Shown piece by piece: positions 42,620-51,825 of a stretch of 64,000 bases of DNA; position 1 is the first letter of the stretch, and every line of letters starts with the position of its first letter. The stretch spans positions 122,852 to 186,851 of the forward strand of contig JBPRGG010000177.1 of assembly GCA_051418075.1 (NCBI GenBank). Reading direction: 5' to 3'. A model generated the notes under the pieces. It did no database searches and had not been told where the DNA came from. It saw only the letters and a program-made list of their open reading frames with translations. The position numbers were made by a program, and so were the translations under genes. The stretch comes from JBPRGG01 sp051418075 (lineage in GTDB: Bacteria > Bacteroidota > Bacteroidia > Cytophagales > Cyclobacteriaceae).

Positions 42620-43117
42620 ATGATTGAAACTTTCCAAAAAGAAACATATACATATAAAACCTCTTACCTGCTTTTGATCTTCCTGATTTTTACGGCCTGT
42701 GCTGGTAGTAAAAGCCCTAAAAAGATAAGAGAAGAAAAAATATCACTAATCATACAAACTGCCCGATCCTTTACCGGCACACCATATAAGTGGGGAGGCA
42801 CCACCAGGGCTGGCATGGATTGTTCCGGATTGCTGTATAATTCCTTTTTGGTGGCGGGACTGGAACTTCCCCGAACCTCCGGTGAGCAGAAGAAGATCGG
42901 GAAAAATGTGAGTATTTATGAGCTTAGGCCTGGTGACCTGGTGTTTTTTGCTGCGGGAAAAGGCCGAAAGATCACCCATGTGGGGATGGTTACTGAAGTA
43001 AACAACCGGAAGAATGTACAATTTATCCATGCCTCCACCAAGCTGGGGGTAGTGGAGAACAATATTTTTTCTGATTATTACCGAAGAATTTTTGTAAAAG
43101 CCCGTAGACCATTTTAA
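42620..43117 (+). CDS. NlpC/P60 (C40) peptidase lipoprotein
   Basis: About 165 residues from the ATG at 42620, chosen because the lipoprotein signal (LLIFLIFTAC) then lies at the N-terminus; an upstream ATG at 42551 adds 23 residues. The catalytic set of NlpC/P60 is present: Cys in GMDCSGL, His in ITHVGMV and a polar third residue in FIHAST. YKWGGTT is the usual lead-in. Such enzymes cut the D-gamma-Glu to diamino acid bond in peptidoglycan stem peptides. A tRNA-Ala gene follows. Confidence 0.9.
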   Translation: MIETFQKETYTYKTSYLLLIFLIFTACAGSKSPKKIREEKISLIIQTARSFTGTPYKWGGTTRAGMDCSGLLYNSFLVAGLELPRTSGEQKKIGKNVSIYELRPGDLVFFAAGKGRKITHVGMVTEVNNRKNVQFIHASTKLGVVENNIFSDYYRRIFVKARRPF

Positions 43118-43142
43118 TATTTAAAAAATTCATATATCTTTG
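43112..43142 (+). promoter_or_regulatory. Promoter of tRNA-Ala
   Basis: TATCTTTG (43135-43142) matches TAnnTTTG exactly, with TTTT at 43112-43115 as a weak -33 element 19 bases upstream. Transcription would start about 30 bases before the tRNA. Confidence 0.6.
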
Positions 43143-43181
43143 CAGTCCTCTTACCAAACAGTGGTTGGGATTGAATTTAAT

Positions 43182-43255
43182 GGGGCATTAGCTCAGTTGG
43201 CTAGAGCGCTACGCTGGCAGCGTAGAGGTCATCGGTTCGAATCCGATATGCTCCA
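43182..43255 (+). tRNA. tRNA-Ala (GGC)
   Basis: A 74-base cloverleaf: acceptor GGGGCAT with ATGCTCC and discriminator A, D arm GCTC-AGTTGGCTA-GAGC, and anticodon stem-loop CTACG-CTGGCAG-CGTAG giving anticodon GGC. The T arm is TCGG-TTCGAAT-CCGA. The CCA end is not encoded. Confidence 0.95.
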
Positions 43256-43598
43256 CAAAAGGTTGGCAAAGAAGACCAAAATCTCAATTGAACCTGTAGA
43301 AAAGCGATTTTTTAACTGGTTTTTAGTCATATCAAATAATTGTACTTCAAGGAACAGGTTTCTTCCAAGTAATCACATTTTTCAGGTCAGGACCAAGACA
43401 GACCGGTTTTCAAAAATCAGGCTGAATAGATATTAATTTAGTGTGCTTAATCTGGTCGGTGAAAGATATCTTCCTGATAAACTATTAAATGCCACAGATA
43501 TTTACTTAACACCATGATTTTAAATCAGATAATTTGTTTCCCTTTATTGATTTTAATACTTTTGAAAAAAGATATTTAAAATAACTTTAAATCACTCG
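43256..43598. other. Intergenic stretch before the PUL
   Basis: There is no convincing gene in these 343 bases. A 21-codon hydrophobic ORF (43514-43579) ends 19 bases before the sigma-factor start, but it could be chance. No strong hairpin or complete promoter is seen; the leader of the sigma-factor gene must begin here. Confidence 0.45.
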
Positions 43599-44207
43599 TT
43601 GTTGGATAAAAACTACATATACGATAAGCTTTGGGATGATTTTTTATCTGGAGACAGGGAATCCTTTGCTTTGATTTACCAACAATACATCTCTGTTTTA
43701 TTCAATTACGGCAAACAAATAGAAGTAAATGCTGAAATTGTTGAAGATGCTATCCAGGATTTGTTTATAGAGTTATGGCAAAGAAGGGAAAATCTTAAAC
43801 ATGTTATTTCAATCAAAGCTTATTTACTAAAATCTCTGAGGTATAAATTATTAGCGGATAAAAAAAAGCGGTTTAGAGACCATTATTTTTTTGATAATTC
43901 ACTATTTCCCCTGGAATTTTCCTGCGAAAGTAAAATGATCAATCAAGAGATGAATTCTGAGATCCTTAATTGTATCAAGGCAAATGTAAATCGATTGACT
44001 AACCAGCAAAGGGAAGTGATTTTTCATATTATTTATCACAACCTGAGTTATGAAGAAACTGCCAACATTATGGAGCTTTCCAAAAAAACAATTTATAACC
44101 TTTTCTCCAGTGCTATAAACTCCCTCAGAAGTAATATAAAAAAGGAATTTCCCCGTCAAATACAGTTGGCTCAGTTAATATTATTATTGATGGTCAGCCT
44201 GTTTTGA
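43599..44207 (+). CDS. RNA polymerase ECF sigma factor of the PUL
   Basis: A 202-residue sigma-70 of the Bacteroidota FecI-like type. Region 2 has LIYQQYISVLFNYGKQ and DAIQDLFIELWQRRENL; region 4 has LTNQQREVIFHI and LSYEETANIMELSKKTIYNLFSSAINSL. No ATG lies near the conserved N-terminus, so a TTG (43599 or 43602) is the likely start. It is followed by a FecR-type anti-sigma gene and SusC/SusD, the standard trans-envelope signalling arrangement, and should direct expression of this locus. Confidence 0.9.
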   Translation: MLDKNYIYDKLWDDFLSGDRESFALIYQQYISVLFNYGKQIEVNAEIVEDAIQDLFIELWQRRENLKHVISIKAYLLKSLRYKLLADKKKRFRDHYFFDNSLFPLEFSCESKMINQEMNSEILNCIKANVNRLTNQQREVIFHIIYHNLSYEETANIMELSKKTIYNLFSSAINSLRSNIKKEFPRQIQLAQLILLLMVSLF

Positions 44208-44212
44208 ATTAA

Positions 44213-44227
44213 TTGCCATTTTGGCAA
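44213..44227 (+). terminator. Small hairpin after the sigma-factor gene
   Basis: TTGCCA-TTT-TGGCAA is a 6-base-pair hairpin 5 bases after the sigma-factor stop codon; a T run follows about 11 bases later. It could reduce read-through into fecR; weak evidence. Confidence 0.3.
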
Positions 44228-44367
44228 CTATAGATTAGTTTTTTGAGTATAAATTCAACATCACCTCTCTTTTATTAAAAATATGCCAAATATAGAATTT
44301 TTTTCCATTTTTTCCGGGAAATAGAAAGGTATTCCGCTACTTATATATAAACGATAAATTTCTTTTA

Positions 44368-45393
44368 ATGGATAATATACTATCCCCTACATATTATTTA
44401 ACCAATCATCAATTCAGGCATTGGGTTTTTCATCCAAACCAGGATTTGAATCATTACTGGGATGAATGGATGGTAAAGAATCCTAAATCGAAGGAAGCCA
44501 TAGAGCAAGCCCGGCTCATATTATTATCTTCTAAGTTTAAGGAACATTCCATGAATCAGTCCGATCAGACTGCACTTTGGCATAAAATTGAAACCCAAAC
44601 TTTAAAATCCAGACAAGCTAAAAAGATTAATAATAGATTTATCAATTGGGACTATTATAGCAAAATTGCCGCTACCATACTTGTGGTTGTACTGACAGTG
44701 TATCTCATTTACGATTTTGCATCGGTTGATGATGATAAGAAGGTAACTTCTCAAGTTGTTACGCAAAATATAGTAAAGCATACCAAATGGGGAGAGCGAT
44801 TGACCATTACACTGCCAGATGGAAGTGAAGTGAAGTTAAACGCAGGAACTACCATTACCTATCCTGAAAAATTTCTGGGAAATGAAAGGAAGGTTATTTT
44901 ATCCGGCGAAGCTTATTTCAAAGTAGCTAAAGATACCACTAAGCCATTTAAAGTAGTAAGTGGTAATGTGATAACAGAAGCTTTAGGAACTGTCTTTTTT
45001 ATCAATAATTATTCAGGAAATGATTCCACCCTGGTGGCATTGACAGAAGGTAAAATAAAAGTATCCAGTGATGAGCAAGACATAATAGTAACACCCGGAC
45101 AAATGATAAGTTATCTTCCGTCCACCAACAAACTTAAAGCTTATTCTCACATATCTGATGAGCTACTTTCCTGGAAAGACAACCTTTTGATTTTTGAACA
45201 TGCAGATTGGAATGAAATAGAAAGAAAGCTGGAAAGATGGTATGGTGTGGAAATTGAAAATAATAAAAATCAAAATAAATGGAATTATTCCGCCCGATTC
45301 AAAGATTATTCACTTGAAAATGTACTGAAAAGTATTTGTTATGCGAAAAATCTTTCTTTTGAATTTAAACAAGATAAAGTGATGATTTATTAA
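44368..45393 (+). CDS. FecR-family anti-sigma factor
   Basis: A 341-residue single-pass protein. The cytoplasmic N-terminus (about 1-90) is followed by one transmembrane helix (about 95-115; IAATILVVVLTVYLIYDFA). The periplasmic FecR domain has WGERLTITLPDGSEVKLNAGTT and VILSGEAYFKVAKD, and a C-terminal DUF4974-like segment ends in LSFEFKQDKVMIY. It should bind the ECF sigma factor encoded 160 bases upstream and receive the signal from the STN domain of the SusC encoded downstream. Confidence 0.93.
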   Translation: MDNILSPTYYLTNHQFRHWVFHPNQDLNHYWDEWMVKNPKSKEAIEQARLILLSSKFKEHSMNQSDQTALWHKIETQTLKSRQAKKINNRFINWDYYSKIAATILVVVLTVYLIYDFASVDDDKKVTSQVVTQNIVKHTKWGERLTITLPDGSEVKLNAGTTITYPEKFLGNERKVILSGEAYFKVAKDTTKPFKVVSGNVITEALGTVFFINNYSGNDSTLVALTEGKIKVSSDEQDIIVTPGQMISYLPSTNKLKAYSHISDELLSWKDNLLIFEHADWNEIERKLERWYGVEIENNKNQNKWNYSARFKDYSLENVLKSICYAKNLSFEFKQDKVMIY

Positions 45394-45405
45394 TCCGAAA
45401 AAGTT

Positions 45406-45437
45406 GAAGTCTGTATTGCGGCAACAACACAGACTTC
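45406..45437 (+). terminator. Hairpin between fecR and susC
   Basis: GAAGTCTGT (45406-45414) pairs perfectly with ACAGACTTC (45429-45437), followed by TTTAGATTAAATTTT. It lies 12 bases after the FecR stop and 41 before the SusC start, so it may end or attenuate the regulator transcript. Confidence 0.6.
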
Positions 45438-45478
45438 TTTAGATTAAATTTTGTGTAATTTTTAACCTATTCAAAATT

Positions 45479-48400
45479 ATGAATTATGAACGTTTACTCC
45501 TAATTATTAAAATGGTTTCTAAGTATTCAACACTTGGATTAATGCTAACCTGCCTGTATTTAAATACACTGGTAGCAGGTGAAGTGATTTCTCAAAGCAG
45601 AGATCTGCACACCACAAAAATCAGTTTAAGGCTTCATGATGCTCATCTTGAGGATGTTTTTAAAGCAATTGAGTCGGAGACTGGATATTCCTTTGCATTT
45701 GACGATGTAAAAAACATTACTGACAGAACTGTCAGTTTTGAAGTAAACAAAGAGTCAGTCTATAATTTGCTCTTACTCCTGAGTAAAGAGGCCGATGTGA
45801 AATTTATGCAGGTGGGTGAGGTAATTAATGTAGCCCCTCTGGAATTAAAGGACCGGAATGCCAATGAACCTAAAGTAATTCTTCAAACCCGTAATATTAC
45901 AGGAAATGTCACCTCCTTCGAAGACGGAGAAGGCCTACCCGGAGTTAACGTGGTGGAAAAGGGAACTACCAATGGAACCGTAACAGATGTCCAAGGCAAC
46001 TACTCTCTGACAGTTTCAGAGAATGCGGTATTGGTGTTCAGTTCGGTGGGGTATACTACAGAAGAATTAGAAGTAGGTAACCGTTCTGTGATTGATCTGG
46101 TGATGAATCAGGATATACAGCAGTTGCAGGAATTGGTGGTAATTGGATACGGTACAGCCAAAAAAGAGGATCTTACCGGTGCCATCAGTAGTATATCTGC
46201 TGAGGCTTTAGAAAAACAACCCAGTCAGAACCTGACGCAGATCCTGCGTGGATCTATCCCGGGATTGGATGTGGGTTTAAGCCCATCTGCCAAAGGTACA
46301 GGTAATCTACTGGTAAGGGGAAAAACTTCTTTAAAGGCCAATAATGAACCCCTGGTAGTAGTGGATGGTATCATATATTATGGTGATCTGGCTGATATTA
46401 ACCCGGCCGATGTGGAATCCATTGATGTTCTGAAAGATGCAAGTTCAGCTGCGGTGTATGGCTCCCGGGCCGCTTCTGGTGTAATCCTAATTACTACTAA
46501 AAGTGGTCAGGGAGACCCTCAGGTCAGCTTTAATGTAAGTACCGGTTTTTCAACTTTAAAAGATCGAACTCCCCGGCAGGATGCAGCGGCTTATTTACAA
46601 ATGAGAAGTGATAATTTTACCATTAACCGGACCGAAAGGCCGGAAGGCTATTTTGCCAACCCCAATAACCTACCTGCCGGTGTTTCCACTGAACAGTGGA
46701 GGAATTACCAAAGTGGCATTGATGGATTTTCTAACGAAGAGATCTTTTTTAACCGAAATGAACTAAATGCCACTGAGCTGGAAAATTACCTGGCAGGTCG
46801 GGAAACAGACTGGTATGATGCTATCTACAGAACTGGCCTGAGGCAGGATTACAACATCAGCATCAATGCAGCCACTGATAACATATCCTATTATTATTCT
46901 TTGGGCTATATGGATAATGAAGGTTTTTACACTGATGAAAGGTTTAAAAATATCCGGACCAGGTTAAAGCTGGAATCAGATGTGGCTGATTTCTTACAGG
47001 TAGGGATAAATGCCCAGTATTCCCATCGGGATGAGAGCGCTCAGCATCCTTCATTTGGTTTAGGGGTTAATATGAGTCCATTAGGTAGCATATACCATGA
47101 TGATGGAAGACTAAGATATTTGCCTCATGATGACAATGCCGTGCAAAATCCTTTTTATTATCGATACAGTGATAATTATCAGATTGACAATGATCTGATT
47201 GGAAATATTTATGGAAAGGTAGCCTTGCCTTTAGGTTTTACTTACAGAATTAACTGGATTAACCAGTTTCAATGGGACAATGACTACTATTTCCAATTCA
47301 CGACCGATGAGATGACAGGCTCCGGGGCTGACCGGGAGGAGTCAAATCGTCATCAGTGGTTTGTTGATAACATTCTTTCCTGGAATAGAACATTTGGCGA
47401 TCACAGATTTGACGTGACTTTATTGTACAACGCAGAAAAGATCAGTTATAAATCTACCAATGCAGAGAACAGCATGTTCGATCCCAATGAAGCATTGAGT
47501 TACCATCAACTAAATCATGGTACAGTGCCTATTGTAGGAGCCAATGACTGGGTTTCAACTGCTTCTGCCATGATGGCCCGGGTCAACTATTCCTTAATGG
47601 ATAGATATTTATTCACGGCATCCATCAGGCGGGATGGATATTCGGCTTTTGGCGTGAGGAATCCATATGCCAACTTTCCCTCGGCTGCCTTTGCCTGGCG
47701 ACTTTCCGATGAGAATTTTTTCAATGTAAATTGGGTGGATTTTCTTAAGTTGAGAGTTTCCTACGGAGTAAATGGTAACAGGGATGTGCCCACCTATGCC
47801 GCATTGCAGCATCTTGGATCGGTAAAATATATATACAACATCAATGGCGGCAAGCAATCCGTTACTGGGTTTCAGCCTACCCGTATGGCAAATCCGGAGC
47901 TCATGTGGGAAGAAACAGCTGCCTGGAATGCCGGTATTGACTTCGCGATCTTTGATGGTAAACTAACCGGAGCACTGGAAGCTTACTCCATGAAAACCAC
48001 CAATTTGCTGCTTGATCGTTCATTACCTTCAATTACTGGTTATTCAAACATCACCAGCAACCTGGGAGCTGTGGGTAATAAAGGTCTGGAGCTTTCCCTG
48101 ACCAGTATCAATATTGATAACCCTAATTTCAACTGGAGTTCACGGGGGATTTTCTCTATGAATCGCAATGAGATCCAGGAATTATATGGAGATATGGAAG
48201 ATGTGCTGGATGAGGATGGCAATGTGATTGGGGAAAGACCTGCCAATGATTATTCCAACAATTGGTTTATCGGTGAAGATATAGATAGGATCTGGGATTA
48301 TGAACTGGATGGTGTATGGCAAATAGGAGAAGAAGATGAGGCAGAAAAATACAGTGCAGAACCCGGTGATTTTAAGATTGTGGATCAAAATGCCGATGGT

Positions 48401-48883
48401 GTTATATCACCCAGAGAAGACAAGGTCTTTCTTGGTTATACCACGCCCAGGTATAAAATCAGCTTAATCAATGATTTTACCGTGTGGAGGAATTTTGATA
48501 TTAGTTTTATGTTGAACATGCAGCTGGGCTGGGAGGGAGCAAATAACAATCACTTTAATTCAGGTTGGCAATATGCCCGAATGGGAAGATATGATTATCC
48601 CTACTGGATGCCGGATAATCCCACTAATGAATGGGGTAGCCTGAATTCGAATAACCCCTTTAATGCCAGCTACTATCTGAGCCGGTCATTCATCAGATTA
48701 CAAAATTTCTCGGTTGGTTATAGGGTGCCACAGGAATTTTTACAAAGATTTAATGTAGAAGCATTGAAGATTTCATTTGATCTCCAGAATCCATGGTGGG
48801 CCGGTGAATGGGATTTATGGGATCCGGAAACCACTCAGCCAACACCTATGCTGGGTACATTCAATGTAAGATTAACATTATAA
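45479..48883 (+). CDS. SusC/RagA TonB-dependent glycan transporter with STN domain
   Basis: An 1134-residue outer-membrane importer. After the signal peptide, residues about 48-105 form a secretin/TonB short N-terminal (STN) domain. A carboxypeptidase-regulatory-like domain follows (about 138-215; GNVTSFEDGEGLPGVNVV). The TonB-box and plug region has LQELVVIGYGTAKKEDLTGA and AAVYGSRAASGVILITTKSG, and the beta-barrel ends in FNVRLTL. The STN domain marks it as a signal transducer to the FecR/sigma pair encoded just upstream. It should take up glycan bound by the SusD encoded 23 bases downstream. Confidence 0.96.
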   Translation: MNYERLLLIIKMVSKYSTLGLMLTCLYLNTLVAGEVISQSRDLHTTKISLRLHDAHLEDVFKAIESETGYSFAFDDVKNITDRTVSFEVNKESVYNLLLLLSKEADVKFMQVGEVINVAPLELKDRNANEPKVILQTRNITGNVTSFEDGEGLPGVNVVEKGTTNGTVTDVQGNYSLTVSENAVLVFSSVGYTTEELEVGNRSVIDLVMNQDIQQLQELVVIGYGTAKKEDLTGAISSISAEALEKQPSQNLTQILRGSIPGLDVGLSPSAKGTGNLLVRGKTSLKANNEPLVVVDGIIYYGDLADINPADVESIDVLKDASSAAVYGSRAASGVILITTKSGQGDPQVSFNVSTGFSTLKDRTPRQDAAAYLQMRSDNFTINRTERPEGYFANPNNLPAGVSTEQWRNYQSGIDGFSNEEIFFNRNELNATELENYLAGRETDWYDAIYRTGLRQDYNISINAATDNISYYYSLGYMDNEGFYTDERFKNIRTRLKLESDVADFLQVGINAQYSHRDESAQHPSFGLGVNMSPLGSIYHDDGRLRYLPHDDNAVQNPFYYRYSDNYQIDNDLIGNIYGKVALPLGFTYRINWINQFQWDNDYYFQFTTDEMTGSGADREESNRHQWFVDNILSWNRTFGDHRFDVTLLYNAEKISYKSTNAENSMFDPNEALSYHQLNHGTVPIVGANDWVSTASAMMARVNYSLMDRYLFTASIRRDGYSAFGVRNPYANFPSAAFAWRLSDENFFNVNWVDFLKLRVSYGVNGNRDVPTYAALQHLGSVKYIYNINGGKQSVTGFQPTRMANPELMWEETAAWNAGIDFAIFDGKLTGALEAYSMKTTNLLLDRSLPSITGYSNITSNLGAVGNKGLELSLTSINIDNPNFNWSSRGIFSMNRNEIQELYGDMEDVLDEDGNVIGERPANDYSNNWFIGEDIDRIWDYELDGVWQIGEEDEAEKYSAEPGDFKIVDQNADGVISPREDKVFLGYTTPRYKISLINDFTVWRNFDISFMLNMQLGWEGANNNHFNSGWQYARMGRYDYPYWMPDNPTNEWGSLNSNNPFNASYYLSRSFIRLQNFSVGYRVPQEFLQRFNVEALKISFDLQNPWWAGEWDLWDPETTQPTPMLGTFNVRLTL

Positions 48884-48906
48884 TAACGACTTAACCTTTA
48901 AATATC

Positions 48907-50673
48907 ATGAAATATACATATATCAAAGTATTACTTATAAATCTGGTATTGATTTTTACCAGCTGTCAGGAGGATTGGCTTGAGCCTGAACCGCTGTCTT
49001 TTTACTCTCCGGAAAATGCTTTTAACTCTCCGGAAGGTATTGATGCCGCTTTATTAAGGGCAAGACTGGGAATTCGTCAGGATTACCAGGGTTCTTATTG
49101 GTTAAGGATAAACAGTGAATACATTTGGACTGACCTGGCTAATCAGGGAAATCCAAATTCTGCTCACCCCCATGATGCCGTATCCCAACTAATCCCGGCT
49201 AATGAACCCAGAACCTTTTCCAATCATTGGTATTGGGACCATGCCTACCAAATTATTCAGGTAATGAATTTAGTGATAAATAAAATTGATCAGCCTGAAT
49301 ACGAAAGTGAAGAACAGAAAAATGCACTATTGGGCGAAGCTTATTTTCACAGAGCCTATTGGTATTATCGATTAGTTCATCTTTATGGCGACGTTCCCTA
49401 TATCGGTCAGGAAGTAAATAAACCCAAGCTGGATTTTCAGACTTTTACCAAGGAAGCCATTCTGGAAAAAATAAAGAAAGATATGGAATTTGCCGTGCAA
49501 TGGCTGCCAGAACAGGTAGATGGAGGTAAAGTAAACCAGGCTGCCGGTAACCACCTTCTGACCAAGATCTATTTATCAGTTGGTGAATTTGATAATGCCA
49601 TTAATGCAGCTTCCCGTATAATAGACAATGAAAATTATGGGCTGATGACCGAACGGTTTGGCTCTGGCAGATTTGCCGATGATCCCGAATACAATGTGCT
49701 TTGGGATTTATATCAGAAAGAAAACATAGGAAGTTCAGAAAACAGAGAAGCCATATTAATAGCCCCTAATGCATTTGGCATGGAGGGTAACTCTAATGAT
49801 AACAAGGGTAACATGACCATCAGGAACTGGACTTCTCTTTGGTGGAGGATTCCGGGTATGCGGTATAAAGAATCAAACCCAGATCCTCAATCAGCCAAAT
49901 TGGGTCGGGGAATTGGATATGTAAGTTCCTCACCATTCTTTGTTTATGATGCAGTAGATGATGAATCCGGCGACCTAAGATTCACCCAGGAAAACTGGCA
50001 GAAGTTAACCGACCTTTATTTCAATAATCCTAATTCACCCAAGTTTGGAGAAAATTTTACCATGGATGATTATAAAGCAATGGGAATTGATACATTCAGG
50101 GTATTTCCGTTTTTTATCAACAAATTTGTGATACCTCAGGAAAGATTAGGTCAATATGAAGGTGGCTTTGCCGATCAATATGTTTTTAGGGTGGCTGAAA
50201 CTTATCTTTTAAGGGCTGAAGCATATTTCTGGAATGGAAATCCGGACCAGGCAGCTGAAGATATTAATGCGATCAGGGCCAGAGCAGGAGCAGAACTTAT
50301 AGCACCTGCTGATGTCACCATTGACTACATAATGGATGAAAGGGCCAGGGAACTTTATGGTGAAGCACCCAGAAAAACAGAATTATCACGGGTATCCTAT
50401 ATCATGGCTAAATTAAACCTAAATGGTTATACCCTGGAAAATCTGCACCAAAAGAACTATTACATTGACCGAATTAACAGCGTAAATACAGTTTATAATA
50501 AGGGTATTGTATATGCTGGTCATACCTTAAGGGTTGAACCTTACCATGTTTACTGGCCAATTCCTCAGGCTGCAATTGATGCTAATACAGGAAATATCAT
50601 CAATCAAAACAAAGGCTATACAGGTGCTGAGAATAATGTTGAACCCATTACTGAAATTACTGACGAAGATTAA
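48907..50673 (+). CDS. SusD/RagB glycan-binding lipoprotein
   Basis: A 588-residue lipoprotein (signal LVLIFTSC, Cys20) of the SusD/RagB family. The N-terminal part has the helical TPR-like pattern (EQKNALLGEAYFHRAYWYYRLVHLYGDVP, in part), and the C-terminal domain has FRVAETYLLRAEAYFWNG and RARAGAE. It forms the lid of the SusC transporter encoded immediately upstream and binds the polymer at the cell surface. A hairpin follows its stop before the enzyme genes. Confidence 0.96.
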   Translation: MKYTYIKVLLINLVLIFTSCQEDWLEPEPLSFYSPENAFNSPEGIDAALLRARLGIRQDYQGSYWLRINSEYIWTDLANQGNPNSAHPHDAVSQLIPANEPRTFSNHWYWDHAYQIIQVMNLVINKIDQPEYESEEQKNALLGEAYFHRAYWYYRLVHLYGDVPYIGQEVNKPKLDFQTFTKEAILEKIKKDMEFAVQWLPEQVDGGKVNQAAGNHLLTKIYLSVGEFDNAINAASRIIDNENYGLMTERFGSGRFADDPEYNVLWDLYQKENIGSSENREAILIAPNAFGMEGNSNDNKGNMTIRNWTSLWWRIPGMRYKESNPDPQSAKLGRGIGYVSSSPFFVYDAVDDESGDLRFTQENWQKLTDLYFNNPNSPKFGENFTMDDYKAMGIDTFRVFPFFINKFVIPQERLGQYEGGFADQYVFRVAETYLLRAEAYFWNGNPDQAAEDINAIRARAGAELIAPADVTIDYIMDERARELYGEAPRKTELSRVSYIMAKLNLNGYTLENLHQKNYYIDRINSVNTVYNKGIVYAGHTLRVEPYHVYWPIPQAAIDANTGNIINQNKGYTGAENNVEPITEITDED

Positions 50674-50732
50674 CAAATGAGAAGGTTTTGATAAAAACCC
50701 AGGTTAAAACAACAAATAAATAGGCAAAATTT

Positions 50733-50768
50733 AGGGTTCAGATTATATTAGTATTTAGTCTGGACCCT
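50733..50768 (+). terminator. Hairpin between susD and the enzyme genes
   Basis: AGGGTTCAGA (50733-50742) pairs at 9 of 10 positions with TCTGGACCCT (50759-50768), followed by ATTAAATTATTTT. It may attenuate read-through from susCD into the downstream genes. Confidence 0.5.
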
Positions 50769-50859
50769 ATTAAATTATTTTATCTGCAAAGTATAATTGA
50801 GCAATACCTGTTGTATTGTTGTTTGTTGATTATTTAAAGCATAAAGCAACTTATCATAT

Positions 50860-51795
50860 ATGCGCTACCTTAATTTATTTCTTATTATTACAATTCTTAA
50901 CATTAGTTGTAAAAGTACAGATAAGCATCCGGATCAATTGACCCCGGTCGATATTGATGACCTGGTTACTTTTTGGGATTTTCAGGAAAATCAGGATGGC
51001 GAAACAGATCTTACTTCTAAAGGGCCATTTGCCTATACTCTGACCGAAATGAACGGTCCCATTGCGCAGGCCAAAGAAGGCATATTCGGTCCTTCCGGTT
51101 TAGAAATAGAAAGAGGACAATGGCTGCGAATTAAAAGAGAAGATTGTCCGGCCCTGGCCAATATCCATGGTGAACAGGAAGTTAGCATTGTGGCCTGGAT
51201 AAAGCGTAAAGCAGATGTGCATTGGCAATATATTGCCGGAGTATGGAAAGAAGGAGCAAAAGAATATAAAGGACAAGCCAAAGGTTCAGGAGAAGGAGCC
51301 CCGGGAAGGCAATATGCCCTTTTTACCTGCGGGCATAAACAGGTTGACTATACTACCCTGACCAGAACTGATGCCGAGCACCAGGTACATGGCTACGTTT
51401 CAGATGTGGGAGGAGCTACTCCTGAAAGGCCATTTAGTTTTTCCTATGCTACCGGTAAATCAAAATTAGATTTCGATGAATGGAATATGATTGCATTCAC
51501 TTATGACCATGAAGCGATCAGAGTCTATTTCAATGGAGAATTGGATAAAAATGGTAATTACAATCCCTTTTACTGGGACCAGCCAATTTTTGATGGAGGA
51601 GAAGACGGTGGCGATTTTACCATAGCACAACGGGAAGTACCTTCCTGGCCTGATTATCCTGAAGGACAACCCGGCAACAAAGTTGGATTTGGTGGGGTAC
51701 TGGGAGGCTTAGCCGTATATAATCGTGCTCTGGGGCCATCCGAAATTCAGCAACTCTATCAATCCACCATGAAGAATAAAAAAGAGCAGCCATAA
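50860..51795 (+). CDS. LamG-domain lipoprotein (first of two)
   Basis: A 311-residue lipoprotein (ILNISC, Cys17). A laminin-G/concanavalin-like lectin domain covers most of the rest: LVTFWDFQE at the start, EVSIVAWIKR, GKSKLDFDEWNMIAFTYD, IRVYFNGELD and a closing GGLAVYNRALGPSEIQQLY. The order is that of LamG_3 domains. It is a paralogue of the 53060-53974 product, sharing the GEGAP-RQYA, NYNPFY and DFTIAQRE/DFTVAQRD segments. It probably binds the glycan at the cell surface. It starts the enzyme part of the PUL. Confidence 0.85.
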   Translation: MRYLNLFLIITILNISCKSTDKHPDQLTPVDIDDLVTFWDFQENQDGETDLTSKGPFAYTLTEMNGPIAQAKEGIFGPSGLEIERGQWLRIKREDCPALANIHGEQEVSIVAWIKRKADVHWQYIAGVWKEGAKEYKGQAKGSGEGAPGRQYALFTCGHKQVDYTTLTRTDAEHQVHGYVSDVGGATPERPFSFSYATGKSKLDFDEWNMIAFTYDHEAIRVYFNGELDKNGNYNPFYWDQPIFDGGEDGGDFTIAQREVPSWPDYPEGQPGNKVGFGGVLGGLAVYNRALGPSEIQQLYQSTMKNKKEQP

Positions 51796-51825
51796 AAGCT
51801 TTGAGGAGATCTAAACATCGGGAAG

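Noticed and set aside
43140..43436. Open frame across the tRNA-Ala gene
   Set aside because: It reads through the tRNA and has no protein-like features.
43514..43579. 21-residue leader peptide before the sigma factor
   Set aside because: Too short to judge, no clear ribosome-binding site and no stem-loop logic around it.
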